This document shows, one piece after another, positions 26,448 through 35,734 of a stretch of 64,000 bases of DNA. The notes beneath the pieces were generated by a model. That model did no database searches. It was not told the origin of the DNA and worked only from the letters and a program-made list of their open reading frames with translations. The translations under genes were made by a program, and so were the position numbers. Source of the DNA: Planctomycetota bacterium (GTDB lineage: Bacteria; Planctomycetota; Phycisphaerae; Phycisphaerales; SM1A02); assembly GCA_021414025.1 (NCBI GenBank), contig JAIOPG010000002.1, forward strand, positions 186,001-250,000. Reading direction: 5' to 3'. Position 1 is the first letter of the stretch, and every line of letters begins with the position of its first letter.

Positions 26448-28124
26448 TCAGCGATCCATTGGAATCTGCACGCCAAGTTTCGCGGCGCATTCCTTGGCCA
26501 GTTCGTAGCCCGCGTCGACGTGGCGGAAGACGCCCATCATTGGGTCGTTGGTGAGAACGCGCTCGAGTTGCTGCGCGGCCAACGGAGTTCCGTCGGCAAC
26601 GACGACTTGTCCGGCGTGCTGGCTGAAACCAATACCAACTCCTCCGCCGTGATGGAAGCTGGTCCAGCTGGCGCCGCTGGCGATGTTCACCGCGAAGTTC
26701 AACAGCGGCCAGTCGCTGACCGCGTCACTGCCGTCGAGCATGGCCTCGGTCTCGCGGTTGGGGCTGGCCACGCTGCCGCAGTCGAGGTGGTCGCGTCCGA
26801 TCACGATCGGCGCCTTCACTTCGCCGCTGGCGACCATCTCGTTGAAGCGCAGGCCGGCCTTGTGCCGCTCGCCAAGGCCGAGCCAGCAGATGCGCGCGGG
26901 CAAGCCCTGGAACGCGACGCGCTCCTGCGCCATGCGGATCCAGCGGGCCAGTGTCTCGTCCTTGGGAAAAAGTTTCAGCACGGCTTCGTCGGTGGCGCGG
27001 ATGTCAGCGGGATCGCCCGAGAGAGCGACCCAGCGGAAGGGGCCGCGACCCGTGCAGAATTGCGGGCGGATGTAGGCCGGCACGAAACCGGGGAAGGCGA
27101 AGGCGTCCGCGAGGCCGGCGTCGTGGGCGCGCTGGCGAATGTTGTTGCCGTAGTCGAAAGTCTTGGAGCCAGCGCGGGAGAATTCCACCATCAATCGCAC
27201 GTGCTCCTTCATGCTCGCGGTGCTGCGGCGCACATACTCGGCGGGGTCGCGCGTGCGAAGTGAGTCGGCGTCCTTGCGCGTCATGCCGTGCGGGTAGTAG
27301 CCGGCAAGCGGATCATGCGCGCTGGTCTGGTCGGTCAGCGTTTCGGGAATGATCTTGCGTGCGTTGAGCCGCGAGAGCAAATCAACGGCGTTGGCAAGAA
27401 CTCCCACACTGATTGCCTGCTTCGCCTTCTTCAATTCAACGGCGCGGTCGATCGCCTTGTCGAGATCCGTGAAAATCTCGTCGAGGTAGCGGTCGTGCTT
27501 GCGTTTCTCCAGCCGCTCGATGCACACATCGGCGAGCAGGCAGGTGCCCTCGTTCATGGTGATGGCCAGCGGCTGCGCCCCGCCCATGCCGCCGCAACCC
27601 GCCGTGACGTTCAGCGTGCCTTTGAGAGTGCCGCCAAAATGCTGGCGGGCGCACTCGGCGTAGGTCTCGAATGTGCCCTGCAGAATTCCCTGCGTGCCGA
27701 TGTAGATCCAGCTTCCCGCAGTCATCTGGCCGAACATCATCAGGCCGCGGCCGGCGAGGTCGTCAAAGTGCTCCTGCGTGGCCCAGTGCGGAACAAGATT
27801 TGAATTGGCGATGAGCACGCGCGGCGCGTTGACCTGCGTGCGCACGATTCCGACCGGCTTGCCGCTCTGCACCAGCAGCGTCTCGTCCACGGCGAGCGAC
27901 TTGAGCGCCGCGATGATCGCGTCGAAACATTCCCAGTTGCGGGCGGCCTGGCCGCGACCGCCGTACACGACCAAGTCCTGCGGGCGCTCCGCCACTTCCG
28001 CATCCAGATTGTTCATCAGCATGCGCATGGCGGCTTCGGCGGCCCAGCTATTGCACACGCGCTGGTTGCCGCGCGGGGCGCGAATGGTTCGAGTGGTCGC
28101 ACTGGGCTTGTTAAACGTGGACAT
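26448..28124 (-). CDS. hutU: Urocanate hydratase
   Basis: Second step of histidine degradation: urocanate to imidazolone propionate, using tightly bound NAD+. The 558-residue length is standard. Recognisable segments: [50 protein letters not shown], the active-site region [18 protein letters not shown] and [37 protein letters not shown]. It faces away from the tandem paralogues and lies 5 kb from hutH, its metabolic partner, in the same orientation. hutI and hutG are not in the window. Confidence 0.97.
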   Translation of the reverse strand: MSTFNKPSATTRTIRAPRGNQRVCNSWAAEAAMRMLMNNLDAEVAERPQDLVVYGGRGQAARNWECFDAIIAALKSLAVDETLLVQSGKPVGIVRTQVNAPRVLIANSNLVPHWATQEHFDDLAGRGLMMFGQMTAGSWIYIGTQGILQGTFETYAECARQHFGGTLKGTLNVTAGCGGMGGAQPLAITMNEGTCLLADVCIERLEKRKHDRYLDEIFTDLDKAIDRAVELKKAKQAISVGVLANAVDLLSRLNARKIIPETLTDQTSAHDPLAGYYPHGMTRKDADSLRTRDPAEYVRRSTASMKEHVRLMVEFSRAGSKTFDYGNNIRQRAHDAGLADAFAFPGFVPAYIRPQFCTGRGPFRWVALSGDPADIRATDEAVLKLFPKDETLARWIRMAQERVAFQGLPARICWLGLGERHKAGLRFNEMVASGEVKAPIVIGRDHLDCGSVASPNRETEAMLDGSDAVSDWPLLNFAVNIASGASWTSFHHGGGVGIGFSQHAGQVVVADGTPLAAQQLERVLTNDPMMGVFRHVDAGYELAKECAAKLGVQIPMDR

Positions 28125-28130
28125 GCGTTT

Positions 28131-28136
28131 ACTTTA
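28131..28136 (-). promoter_or_regulatory. Leaderless-type -10 element of hutU
   Basis: TAAAGT on the minus strand ends six bases before the hutU ATG at 28124. Confidence 0.45.
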
Positions 28137-28207
28137 ACGGCGGAAGCGGGTGGTTTCATTGCGGCCATTTCAAAAATGCATGATTTGCTCTGAAAACTCG
28201 TGGCCAG

Positions 28208-28234
28208 CCCGCTTGCAAGTACGCTGGTCATCGA
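28208..28234 (+). repeat. Upstream direct repeat, copy 1
   Basis: The 27 bases before the first 807-codon gene are identical to 30706-30732 before its paralogue, so the duplication carried the promoter region. TACGCT at 28220-28225 lies nine bases before the ATG and may be the -10. Confidence 0.8.
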
Positions 28235-30658
28235 ATGCTCATGCGAACCCTGAAGTCCTCATGGATCATGTTCGTCACTGCGTGGGCGCTCGTTGTTGCA
28301 AGCGCCCATGCGGAGATCGGTGACTTTGACGCGCCGACTCCCATCACGAGCAACGATCTTGCGCGGCTGATGAAGGCCGCTGGTGTGCAGCCTCAAGAGC
28401 AGCCGCAAATTGAAGCCGCGTTCGACAACTATGTCGATGGCTGGCAAATACTGCGCGACCAGACGCTGCGCCTGCTATCGGTTCGGGTGGCGCAGTTGAG
28501 ATTGCAGCAGAAGCGGCCGCAAGATGACTATGCGGCGATTTACAAGATGCCGCCCGAGCAGCAGTCGCAGTATTGGCAATCCATCCAGGCGGAGCGTGAA
28601 GCCAAATTGAAAAACACAGCCAAGAGCGAGGCGGATCTTTGCATGAAGGTGTCCGCTGCGTGCAAGAGGATTGCTCAGCTCGAAGCGCCTCTTTTTGAGG
28701 CGCTGCGAGCTGGCGAACGCTCGCCCGCGCAACGGGGCGCCGTGGATCGCGAATCGCTACATCGAACCCGACGGCGATTGGATGCCGTGATGCTTGTCCT
28801 CGACAACCGCGTCCCGGGCGAAAGGATCTGCGCCGACATTCTTTCCGCGCCGAACCGGGGTCTCGATGCCGACGCAGTTGCAAAAATCGCCGCGATCCGG
28901 GAGGCCTATGAACAAAGGGCCACGCCGTTGCTCGAACAGATCGCGGCAAATACGCCGTTCGAACCTTTGGAGGAGGGCCGACCGACCGTGGTCTCGAACG
29001 AGCAGGTGGAATTCGCACAAATGCAGATGCGGGCGATCCAGGACATTGCAGTCGCCATGCCCAAGGATGTATCTGTCGAGTGGCTGCGAAAGGCTCGAGC
29101 GCGCGCGATGTATGCCGTGCTGTCCATTCTTCCGATGACCTCCCGAGCGGAGGTGCTCCAAGCAATTGGAGAGCGGTCCAATCCGAAGGTCGTCAAGCGA
29201 CTTGCGCAGTGGGACCTTGATCGTGCTGCGCTCGAGGATCAGTTCCTGGCCACCTTGGGGACAAATGGTTTGGCGGAGGCACATCAGATATTTCCGGGCT
29301 TGAACACGGCCGCATTGGAGGAACTCGCCCAACTATCCGACACGCCCGACCTGAAGTCACTCGAGCACCGCTATTGGACGGGCGAACTCAATGATCCCGA
29401 AGTTCCAGGCGATTGCGTGAGTCGCATATATATCAAGTCCCAGGTGCAGCTTTACTCCAAGCAGCAGGCACGGCTGGCTGAGCGTCAGGTGACCTCAGAC
29501 GGGCCGCCGCAGGAGACATTGCTGGAGCACCTCGCACGCAGAGTCCAGGTGCGGACCCTGAACGCAACCGATGTGCGGAACATCCACGACCGGCTCGCCA
29601 TTACGCCGGAGCGACGCTCCATTTGGGACGCCCTGGCCGAGGACCTGCTGGCTGACACCCGCGCGTACGCAGAGCAATTTCAACAGGTCTATGACCAGCG
29701 CGATCGCACGCCCAATTCGCCCTGGAACACGGTGGTGATTCCGCTCACGCGGGAGCAGCGTGCAAAGCAGTCGCGCCGCGAGGAGCAATGGTTCGACGAT
29801 CTGGCCACGACCATGCCCGAGCTGTCTGCCCAGTCGCTTGCCGTCGAACGCGCTCGCCGCGCGTGCGTGCGAGAAAGGTCCATGGGTGGCTCCGCGCTCC
29901 ATGACACGCAGGGACTGGGGAATCGCTGGCTGGATATCGACTTGGACCAGGCGATTGAATCGCTGAAGGTTGCACTGCCCGCAGGAGCGCAAGCCGCTGT
30001 GCAGGAAGCGCTTTCCGCATGGCGTGCGCAAAAACTTCTCGACCTGCAGGCGCTGGTGCAGCAGAATGAAACCCGCCTGGTGGGCGGCGAGGAAGAGTGG
30101 AGGAAATTGCGGAATGTGCCATACAACCCTGAGAATCCGCTCATCGCCAAGCTGCGCGAAGCGCAGGCCGAGCAGGGGCGAAACAACCGCGCCTTCTGCC
30201 GCCGCGCCTCAGAGGCGCAGCAAGGGTTCATCCAGGCGATCGTCGCGGTATTGACCCCGGATCAGGCTCGCGCGTTTCAGGATGCCTTGTATAGGCAGAT
30301 GTATCCCGAGGTGTATCGGTCGCTTGAGAGAGCGGATCCGGAGATCGACCGTGCCCGGATGGGGAAAGACGCGTCACCCCAGCAGATCGCAGCGATTTCC
30401 ACATTGGCTGATTCCTTCCACCAACGCTTCGAGCCGATCGCGGAGCGATCCGTCAAGCAGCTTGATGCCTTTGAGACATTGTGCCAAGACCCGGGCTTGA
30501 GAAAGCAAACATTCAATGGCCATCCGTGGAACGAAGTCTGGCTGGCCTTGGAATTCTCCGAAGTGATCAACGACGATTTGCAATACGACCGCGACGAGCT
30601 AGTGTCACGGACCCTGCGCCAGGTGCGCTCGCTCGGCGTCGCGGGATCAGCTGAATAA
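28235..30658 (+). CDS. Exported protein of unknown function, tandem paralogue 1
   Basis: I do not recognise the family. The 807 residues begin with a signal peptide (basic MLMRTLKSS, hydrophobic WIMFVTAWALVVASA, cleavage after AHA) and then EIGDFDAPTPI. The remainder is almost all helix-forming and rich in Glu, Arg, Gln, Ala and Leu, with few cysteines. It carries repeated heptad-like stretches and no visible catalytic motif. The protein immediately downstream is the same length and aligns end to end without obvious large gaps. Local matches include RREEQWFDDLATTMPEL and GNRWLD(I/V)DLDQAIESLK. A periplasmic structural or binding role is speculative. The promoter region is also duplicated. Confidence 0.85.
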   Translation: MLMRTLKSSWIMFVTAWALVVASAHAEIGDFDAPTPITSNDLARLMKAAGVQPQEQPQIEAAFDNYVDGWQILRDQTLRLLSVRVAQLRLQQKRPQDDYAAIYKMPPEQQSQYWQSIQAEREAKLKNTAKSEADLCMKVSAACKRIAQLEAPLFEALRAGERSPAQRGAVDRESLHRTRRRLDAVMLVLDNRVPGERICADILSAPNRGLDADAVAKIAAIREAYEQRATPLLEQIAANTPFEPLEEGRPTVVSNEQVEFAQMQMRAIQDIAVAMPKDVSVEWLRKARARAMYAVLSILPMTSRAEVLQAIGERSNPKVVKRLAQWDLDRAALEDQFLATLGTNGLAEAHQIFPGLNTAALEELAQLSDTPDLKSLEHRYWTGELNDPEVPGDCVSRIYIKSQVQLYSKQQARLAERQVTSDGPPQETLLEHLARRVQVRTLNATDVRNIHDRLAITPERRSIWDALAEDLLADTRAYAEQFQQVYDQRDRTPNSPWNTVVIPLTREQRAKQSRREEQWFDDLATTMPELSAQSLAVERARRACVRERSMGGSALHDTQGLGNRWLDIDLDQAIESLKVALPAGAQAAVQEALSAWRAQKLLDLQALVQQNETRLVGGEEEWRKLRNVPYNPENPLIAKLREAQAEQGRNNRAFCRRASEAQQGFIQAIVAVLTPDQARAFQDALYRQMYPEVYRSLERADPEIDRARMGKDASPQQIAAISTLADSFHQRFEPIAERSVKQLDAFETLCQDPGLRKQTFNGHPWNEVWLALEFSEVINDDLQYDRDELVSRTLRQVRSLGVAGSAE

Positions 30659-30705
30659 CCGCAACAACATCGGGAGCAGGGGGTTGTCCGAATCCCTTCA
30701 GCCGT

Positions 30706-30732
30706 CCCGCTTGCAAGTACGCTGGTCATCGA
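30706..30732 (+). repeat. Upstream direct repeat, copy 2
   Basis: Identical to 28208-28234 and in the same position relative to the start codon of the second paralogue. Confidence 0.8.
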
Positions 30733-33156
30733 ATGCTCGTGCGAACCCTGAAGTCCCCATGGTTAATGTTCGTCATTACGGGGATGCTCTTTGTTGCGGG
30801 CGCTCATGCGGAGATTGGTGACTTTGACACGCCGCTTCCCATCAATAGCAACGACCTTGCGCGCCTGATGAAAGCCGCCGGTATGCCGCTTCAAGAGCGG
30901 CCGCAAGTTGAAGCCGCGTTCGACAATTATGTCGATGGCTGGCAAAAGTTGCGCGACCAGACGCTGCGCCCGCTGTCGGTGCGCGTGGCGCAGTTGAAAA
31001 GACAGCAGATGTGGCCAGTGGATGATGATCCATCCAACACCAGATCTCGCGAGCAAGAGGCAAAACACTGGGCTGAAGTCGAAGCTGAACACGAGGCCAT
31101 TCTGAAAAGCACGGCAAAGACAGAGGCGGAACTTTGCTTGAAAATGGCCGCCGCGTACAAACAGATTGCACGGCTCGAATCGCCCCTCTTCGAGGTACTG
31201 CGGGCGGGCGAACGCACGCCTGCGCAATTGGCAGCCTTGGACCGCGAAGTGCTGCGTCGAAGCAGGCTTCGCTCTGGCTTGATTCTGCAGTATTGCAATG
31301 GCATCAATTATGGTCGCCCCATCTGTGCTGAAATTCTCTCCCTACCAACGCGTGGGCTGGATGCCGGCGCGATTGCAAAAATCGCCGAGCTTCAGCTGGC
31401 CTATGAGCGCCAAGTCACGCCGCTGCTCGAACAAATTGCGGCGAAAGCGCTGAGCGAGTCTGCAGATCGCGACCAACCTTCTGTCGTTTCAAAGGAGTAT
31501 GTGAATTTTGCACAGATGCAGATGAAGGCGATCAATGGCATTGCCGCCATCATGCCCAAAGATGTAGCCGACACGTGGCTGCCAAAGGCGCGAGCTCGCG
31601 CGATTTACACGGTACTGGGGTTCTCCCCAATGCCGTCTCGTGTTGATGTCATCCAGCGCATTGGAGAGCGTGCCAATCCAAAGGTTCTCAATCGCCTCGC
31701 GCAGTGGGAACATGATCGGGCCACCCTTGAGGATCAGGCCCTGGGTGCCTTGGGAAGCGAACCCTTGGAGGAGGCACGGCCACGACGCCGGCAACTGGAC
31801 GAGACCGCGCTTGAAGAATTGGCGCAACTCTCGGACACGCCTTCGTTGAAAGAACTTGCATACACCTATCGTTCGGACGCGATCAATGATCCTGAGGTTG
31901 CTAACGATTTCGTGGGCTCGGCTGGCAACAGGCAACAAGATCGAGATGGGGCCAAAAGGGGGGCGCTGTTGGCAGAGCGTCAGGTCAACGAAGACGCGCC
32001 GCCGCAGGAAACTGAGCAGCAGCACAGTGAGCGCCGAGTCCTGGTGCGGACGCTGAGTGCAGCCGATCTCCAGAGAATCCACGATCGGCTCTCTGTGGCA
32101 CCGGGGCGGCGCGCGGTCTGGGAGGCGCTAGCCGAGGACTTGCTGGCTGACACACGCGCGTATGCGGAGCAGTTTCAACGGGGATATGACAATCGCGATC
32201 ACAAGCCCGATGCTCCTCGGGTTTTGGTGATCATTCCGCTCGCGCATGAGCAGCGTATGCAGCAGTCGCGTCGCGAGGAGCAATGGTTTGATGATCTAGC
32301 CACGACCATGCCCGAGTTGCCGGTGAATTCGCTGGCCGTCGAACGAGCTCGCCGCGCATGCGCGAGAGAGCGAGCCATGGCCGGGTCGACACTGCATCGC
32401 ACGCAGGGACAGGGAAATCGCTGGCTCGATGTTGATTTGGACCAGGCGATCGAATCGCTGAAACGCCTATTGACCGGAGAATCGCCGGCCGCAATGCGCG
32501 AAACACTGGCCGCCTGGCGCACGCAAAAACTTCTTGATATTCAGGCGTTGGTGTTGTTGAACGAAACGCACATGGTGAGCCGCGAAGAAGGATGGAGAAA
32601 GTTGCGGAATGTGCCATACGACCCTGCGAATCCGCTCGTGGTCAAGCAACAAGAAGCAGAAGCTGACTATGTGCGCAACAATAATGTCTTATGCAAACGT
32701 GCTGCAGATGTGCAGGAGGGATTCATCCAGGCGCTTTCCTCAGCGTTGACGCCTGACCAGGCAGGAATGCTTCGGGTTGTCTTACGCAGGCAGATGTATC
32801 CCGAGGTGTATCTCTCGCTTGAGCGCACGGATCAGGAGATTGACCATGCGCGGGCGGGCAAAGACTTGTCACTTGAGCAGAGCGCTGCGCTGTCATCATT
32901 GACCGAATCCTTTCACCATCGCTTCGAACAGATCGCCGATCGCGCCATCAAGGAGCTCGATACCTGTGAGCAATTGTGGAAGGACCCGGATGTGAATAAA
33001 GGGCAAACCTTAAATTATCCCCCATGGAACGAGGTTCGACTGGCCTTGCAATTCGCTGAATTGAATAACAGCGACCTGCAATACGACCGCGAGGAACTTG
33101 TGGCTCAAACGCTGCGCCGAATGAGCGCGATCGGCGTCACTGGATCAACTGAATAA
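30733..33156 (+). CDS. Exported protein of unknown function, tandem paralogue 2
   Basis: Second copy, also exactly 807 residues, with signal peptide LMFVITGMLFVAGAHA followed by EIGDFDTPLPI. Conservation with copy 1 is strongest at the N-terminus (NDLARLMKAAG, AAFDNYVDGWQ) and in the middle (RREEQWFDDLATTMPEL). It is also strong at the C-terminus (LQYDREELVAQTLRRM). The least conserved part lies around residues 345-430. Synonymous positions have drifted and the gene looks slightly less GC-rich than copy 1, so the duplication is not recent. Both reading frames are intact, which argues that both are kept under selection. Confidence 0.85.
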   Translation: MLVRTLKSPWLMFVITGMLFVAGAHAEIGDFDTPLPINSNDLARLMKAAGMPLQERPQVEAAFDNYVDGWQKLRDQTLRPLSVRVAQLKRQQMWPVDDDPSNTRSREQEAKHWAEVEAEHEAILKSTAKTEAELCLKMAAAYKQIARLESPLFEVLRAGERTPAQLAALDREVLRRSRLRSGLILQYCNGINYGRPICAEILSLPTRGLDAGAIAKIAELQLAYERQVTPLLEQIAAKALSESADRDQPSVVSKEYVNFAQMQMKAINGIAAIMPKDVADTWLPKARARAIYTVLGFSPMPSRVDVIQRIGERANPKVLNRLAQWEHDRATLEDQALGALGSEPLEEARPRRRQLDETALEELAQLSDTPSLKELAYTYRSDAINDPEVANDFVGSAGNRQQDRDGAKRGALLAERQVNEDAPPQETEQQHSERRVLVRTLSAADLQRIHDRLSVAPGRRAVWEALAEDLLADTRAYAEQFQRGYDNRDHKPDAPRVLVIIPLAHEQRMQQSRREEQWFDDLATTMPELPVNSLAVERARRACARERAMAGSTLHRTQGQGNRWLDVDLDQAIESLKRLLTGESPAAMRETLAAWRTQKLLDIQALVLLNETHMVSREEGWRKLRNVPYDPANPLVVKQQEAEADYVRNNNVLCKRAADVQEGFIQALSSALTPDQAGMLRVVLRRQMYPEVYLSLERTDQEIDHARAGKDLSLEQSAALSSLTESFHHRFEQIADRAIKELDTCEQLWKDPDVNKGQTLNYPPWNEVRLALQFAELNNSDLQYDREELVAQTLRRMSAIGVTGSTE

Positions 33157-33179
33157 TCGCCGCAAAATCACTCGGATCA

Positions 33180-34688
33180 TCACTTGATCAAGTCGATGAT
33201 CGCAGCAAGGTCGGGAGCGGGGGAGCGGTCGCCCGCAAGCGGCTTCACGCGCGAACGCACCAACTTGTAGGTCGCTTCCACGCCGGCGCCGGAACGGAGC
33301 GGCCGCTGCGCCTCGAGCGCCTGCGTCATTACATAGAGCTCGATCGCGATCACGCTGCGGCAGAGTTCCACGGCGCGGGCCAGTTGCGTGGCGCTGGTCG
33401 GGCCGAACGAGTTGTAGTCCTCGATGCCGCCGCAGGTGGAGACATTGCCCACGCTCGCGGGGTGAGCCAGGCTCTGCAGCTCGTTGCAGCAGGCGGCGGC
33501 GGTGTACTGAACGATCATCAATCCGCTTTCGAGTCCGGGATGCGTGGCCAGGTGTGGCTTCACGCGGTTCATCGGGTCGTGCCCCGACAGAATCCAGAAG
33601 GTACGCCGCTCGCTGATGCCGGCGATGTGGCAGAGCGCGACCTTGGCCTGGTCCATCGCCAGCGCCAGCGGCATGCCGTGGAAATTTCCGCCGCTGACGA
33701 TGTCGAAGCCGCCCTTGCCGCCGGCGAACACCAGCGGATTGTCGGTGACCGCGCCAAGCTCACGCTCGATCACGCCGCGGGCGAAATCAAGCTGGTCGAA
33801 GGCGGCGCCGATGACCTGCGGCGAGCAGCGCAGGCCGTAGGGATCCTGCACGCGCGGGTCGTTGTCCTTGTGCGAATCGGGAATCTGCGAGCCCGCAAGA
33901 AGCCCGCGCATCGCCGCGGCCACCGCGATCTGCCCCGGCTGCTTGCGGGCCTGATGGATGCGTTCATCAAGCGGCGAGTGGCTGGCCAGGCAGGCGTCCA
34001 TGGACATGGCCGCCGCGGAGATCGCCGCGCCGCGCAGCGAATCGATTTCCTCGAAGGCGAGCGCCGCGCGCGAGGCCATCAGATGTGTGCCGTTGAGAAG
34101 TGCGAGGCCTTCCTTGGCTTCGAGTTCGAGCGGCTTCAAGTTGTGCGCCTTCAACGCGGCGGCGGCGGACATGATTTTGCCGCCCACCGACACATCGCCC
34201 TCGCCCAGCAGCGCGAGCATGGCGTGCGCAAGCGGGGCAAGATCGCCGCTGGCGCCCACGCTGCCGATTTCCGGAATCTGCGGCGTGATGTCGTGCTCCA
34301 GCAATTGCAGAATGCGCTCGACCACCTCCACTCGCACGCCGCTGTGGCCGCGGCACAGGCTCGCCGCAAGAATGAGCAGCATGCCGCGCACCACATCGGT
34401 GGGGAGCGGCTTGCCCACGCCCGCCGCGTGCGAGCGGACAATGTTGTGCTGCAGCTGGCGAAGCTGCTCCGCGGGCACCCGCACATGGGCGAGCGAGCCG
34501 AAGCCGGTGTTGATTCCGTAAACGGCTGTTGAACCGGCGGCGACGGCCGCGACCGCGCGATGTGCGGCGAGCAAGTTCTCGCGACCTTTCGCGCCGATGC
34601 GAACCGCCCGTCCGCCGCGAGCAACTTGATTGACCAGGCTGATCGAAAGCGGCTCGCCGTTCAGTTCAAGCGGTTGCGGTTGGGCCAT
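33180..34688 (-). CDS. hutH: Histidine ammonia-lyase
   Basis: First step of histidine degradation, histidine to urocanate plus ammonia. The self-made MIO cofactor comes from Ala-Ser-Gly in GSVGASGDLAPLAH (about residue 138-151). YGINTGFGSL near the N-terminus holds the catalytic tyrosine, and LNGTHLMAS, QDPYGLRCSPQV and EDYNSFGPTSA are conserved. The ATG at 34688 gives 502 residues, the usual size, and sits six bases after a TATCTT. The frame is open to 34745, but those codons overlap a 33-base palindrome and are not family-like. Confidence 0.96.
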   Translation of the reverse strand: MAQPQPLELNGEPLSISLVNQVARGGRAVRIGAKGRENLLAAHRAVAAVAAGSTAVYGINTGFGSLAHVRVPAEQLRQLQHNIVRSHAAGVGKPLPTDVVRGMLLILAASLCRGHSGVRVEVVERILQLLEHDITPQIPEIGSVGASGDLAPLAHAMLALLGEGDVSVGGKIMSAAAALKAHNLKPLELEAKEGLALLNGTHLMASRAALAFEEIDSLRGAAISAAAMSMDACLASHSPLDERIHQARKQPGQIAVAAAMRGLLAGSQIPDSHKDNDPRVQDPYGLRCSPQVIGAAFDQLDFARGVIERELGAVTDNPLVFAGGKGGFDIVSGGNFHGMPLALAMDQAKVALCHIAGISERRTFWILSGHDPMNRVKPHLATHPGLESGLMIVQYTAAACCNELQSLAHPASVGNVSTCGGIEDYNSFGPTSATQLARAVELCRSVIAIELYVMTQALEAQRPLRSGAGVEATYKLVRSRVKPLAGDRSPAPDLAAIIDLIK

Positions 34689-34694
34689 GCGCAA

Positions 34695-34700
34695 AAGATA
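34695..34700 (-). promoter_or_regulatory. Leaderless-type -10 element of hutH
   Basis: TATCTT on the minus strand ends six bases before the hutH ATG at 34688. Confidence 0.45.
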
Positions 34701-34728
34701 GCGGGTTTCAGGGGCTTCTTCGCAGAAA

Positions 34729-34761
34729 GCCAAATGCCCAGTCATTGACTGGGCATTTGGC
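34729..34761. repeat. Perfect 33-base palindrome upstream of hutH
   Basis: Sixteen-base arms around a central T; the centre reads CAGTCATTGACTG. It lies 41-73 bases before the hutH start codon. It could be an operator for a dimeric hut regulator or a transcription-stop hairpin after the ORF6N gene. It does not share the CAAWTTG core of the neighbouring palindromes. Confidence 0.85.
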
Positions 34762-34766
34762 CGCCA

Positions 34767-34797
34767 AACTTGAGGTCACAAATTGTGACCTCAAGTT
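34767..34797. repeat. ORF6N-associated palindrome P2 (non-coding copy)
   Basis: A 31-base perfect palindrome with core GGTCACAAATTGTGACC. Read on the minus strand it would encode L-R-S-Q-F-V-T-S-S, the same motif that the in-gene copies encode, although it lies beyond the ORF6N stop codon. Confidence 0.88.
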
Positions 34798-34810
34798 GCT
34801 CCACATGGAT

Positions 34811-34831
34811 GCGGTCACAAATTGTGACCGC
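34811..34831. repeat. ORF6N-associated palindrome P3 (non-coding copy)
   Basis: A 21-base perfect palindrome with the same core as P2 but different arms (GCGG/CCGC). It is followed by TCGGATCATTAT, also found after in-gene copy P4. The minus-strand translation is N-D-P-R-R-S-Q-F-V-T-A-S. Confidence 0.88.
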
Positions 34832-34896
34832 CTCGGATCATTATCTAACCCCGTCGAATTCGATGGGTTTAGAAGGAGAGGCTGGGAGTGGGAAAT

Positions 34897-35577
34897 TCAT
34901 TCATTGTCACGGTTGAAACCGATGCGGCGTTTGGGTGGATCAGGTGGGGGCTGCAGCAATGGCAACAACTTTCGATAAACATCACGCAATGCTGAATCAT
35001 GACCCAAAAGCGTCTTGGCGATCTCGGCGAGCCGCTTGAGAACGGCGGCATTGGCGGCAATCTGTTCGCGGATACGCACGAAGGCGCGAATCACAAACAC
35101 GCTCATTTCCACCGCCCGGTCGCTGCGAAGAATGTTCGCAGCCATGAGTGCGCCGTGTTCGGTAAACGCCCACGGGCGATAGGCGGTGCCTCGATGCTTT
35201 TTTGAACTGGTCACAAATTGCGACCAGTTCGGATCATTATTTGGACCTTGGGAGGAGCTCACCACAATTTGTGATGAGCTAGGAGGGCCGTCAGTGACGT
35301 TGGGTGAACTCATCGCAATTTGCGATGAGTTCGTCATATCTCCCTTATTAGCCAGTCCTTGCGCCTTTGACATCGCCAATTTGATCTTCAACTCGGCGAA
35401 CTCGGCAGCGGTGAGTTGGTATGCAAAGTCATCTGGAAATCGTTGCCGGTTGCGTTTGAAAGCTTCATTGAAACGGTAAGTCGGCACACCGTATAACTCT
35501 GCCAGGTCCGCGTCCAAAATCACCTTGTGACCTCGCATGTTCAAAATCAGGGTTTCAATTGGCTTGGAGGGCTTCAT
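34897..35577 (-). CDS. ORF6N-domain protein with palindrome-encoded SQ repeats
   Basis: 226 residues from the ATG at 35577. Residues about 6-60 match the ORF6N domain of phage and bacterial antirepressor-like proteins (MRGHKVILDADLAELYGV, RFNEAFKRNRQRFPDDFAYQLTAAEF). Residues 83-91, 100-108 and 117-125 carry the repeated motif S-Q-[IF]-[AV]-[MVT]-S-S. Then come the conserved YRPWAFTEHGALMAA and AVEMSVFVIRAFVRIRE segments and a helical tail. Each repeat is encoded by a DNA palindrome. The frame is open upstream to 35703, so a longer form is possible. DNA binding is inferred from the family. Confidence 0.82.
   Translation of the reverse strand: MKPSKPIETLILNMRGHKVILDADLAELYGVPTYRFNEAFKRNRQRFPDDFAYQLTAAEFAELKIKLAMSKAQGLANKGDMTNSSQIAMSSPNVTDGPPSSSQIVVSSSQGPNNDPNWSQFVTSSKKHRGTAYRPWAFTEHGALMAANILRSDRAVEMSVFVIRAFVRIREQIAANAAVLKRLAEIAKTLLGHDSALRDVYRKLLPLLQPPPDPPKRRIGFNRDNE
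35204..35230. repeat. ORF6N palindrome P4 (in coding sequence)
   Basis: Twenty-seven bases with one imperfect pair; arms GAACTGG/CCAGTTC around TCACAAATTGCGA. It encodes N-W-S-Q-F-V-T-S-S. The adjacent TCGGATCATTAT is shared with P3. Confidence 0.85.
35256..35280. repeat. ORF6N palindrome P5 (in coding sequence)
   Basis: Twenty-five bases with one imperfect pair; arms AGCTCA/TGAGCT around CCACAATTTGTGA. It encodes S-S-Q-I-V-V-S-S. Confidence 0.85.
35306..35332. repeat. ORF6N palindrome P6 (in coding sequence)
   Basis: Twenty-seven-base perfect palindrome; arms GAACTCATC/GATGAGTTC around GCAATTTGC. It encodes S-S-Q-I-A-M-S-S. Confidence 0.88.
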
Positions 35578-35734
35578 GGATTCCGATGCATTCGTTGATG
35601 CTGTGGCAGACCCGCAAGTCATGGCGTGCCAGATTTCCGATCTGATTTCATACCTTTTCTCGTGTCCGTTCCCACGGATGACCACCTTATTTCCCTCTGG
35701 CAAGTGTCATTTGCTCATGGAGTGAACTGCGATC

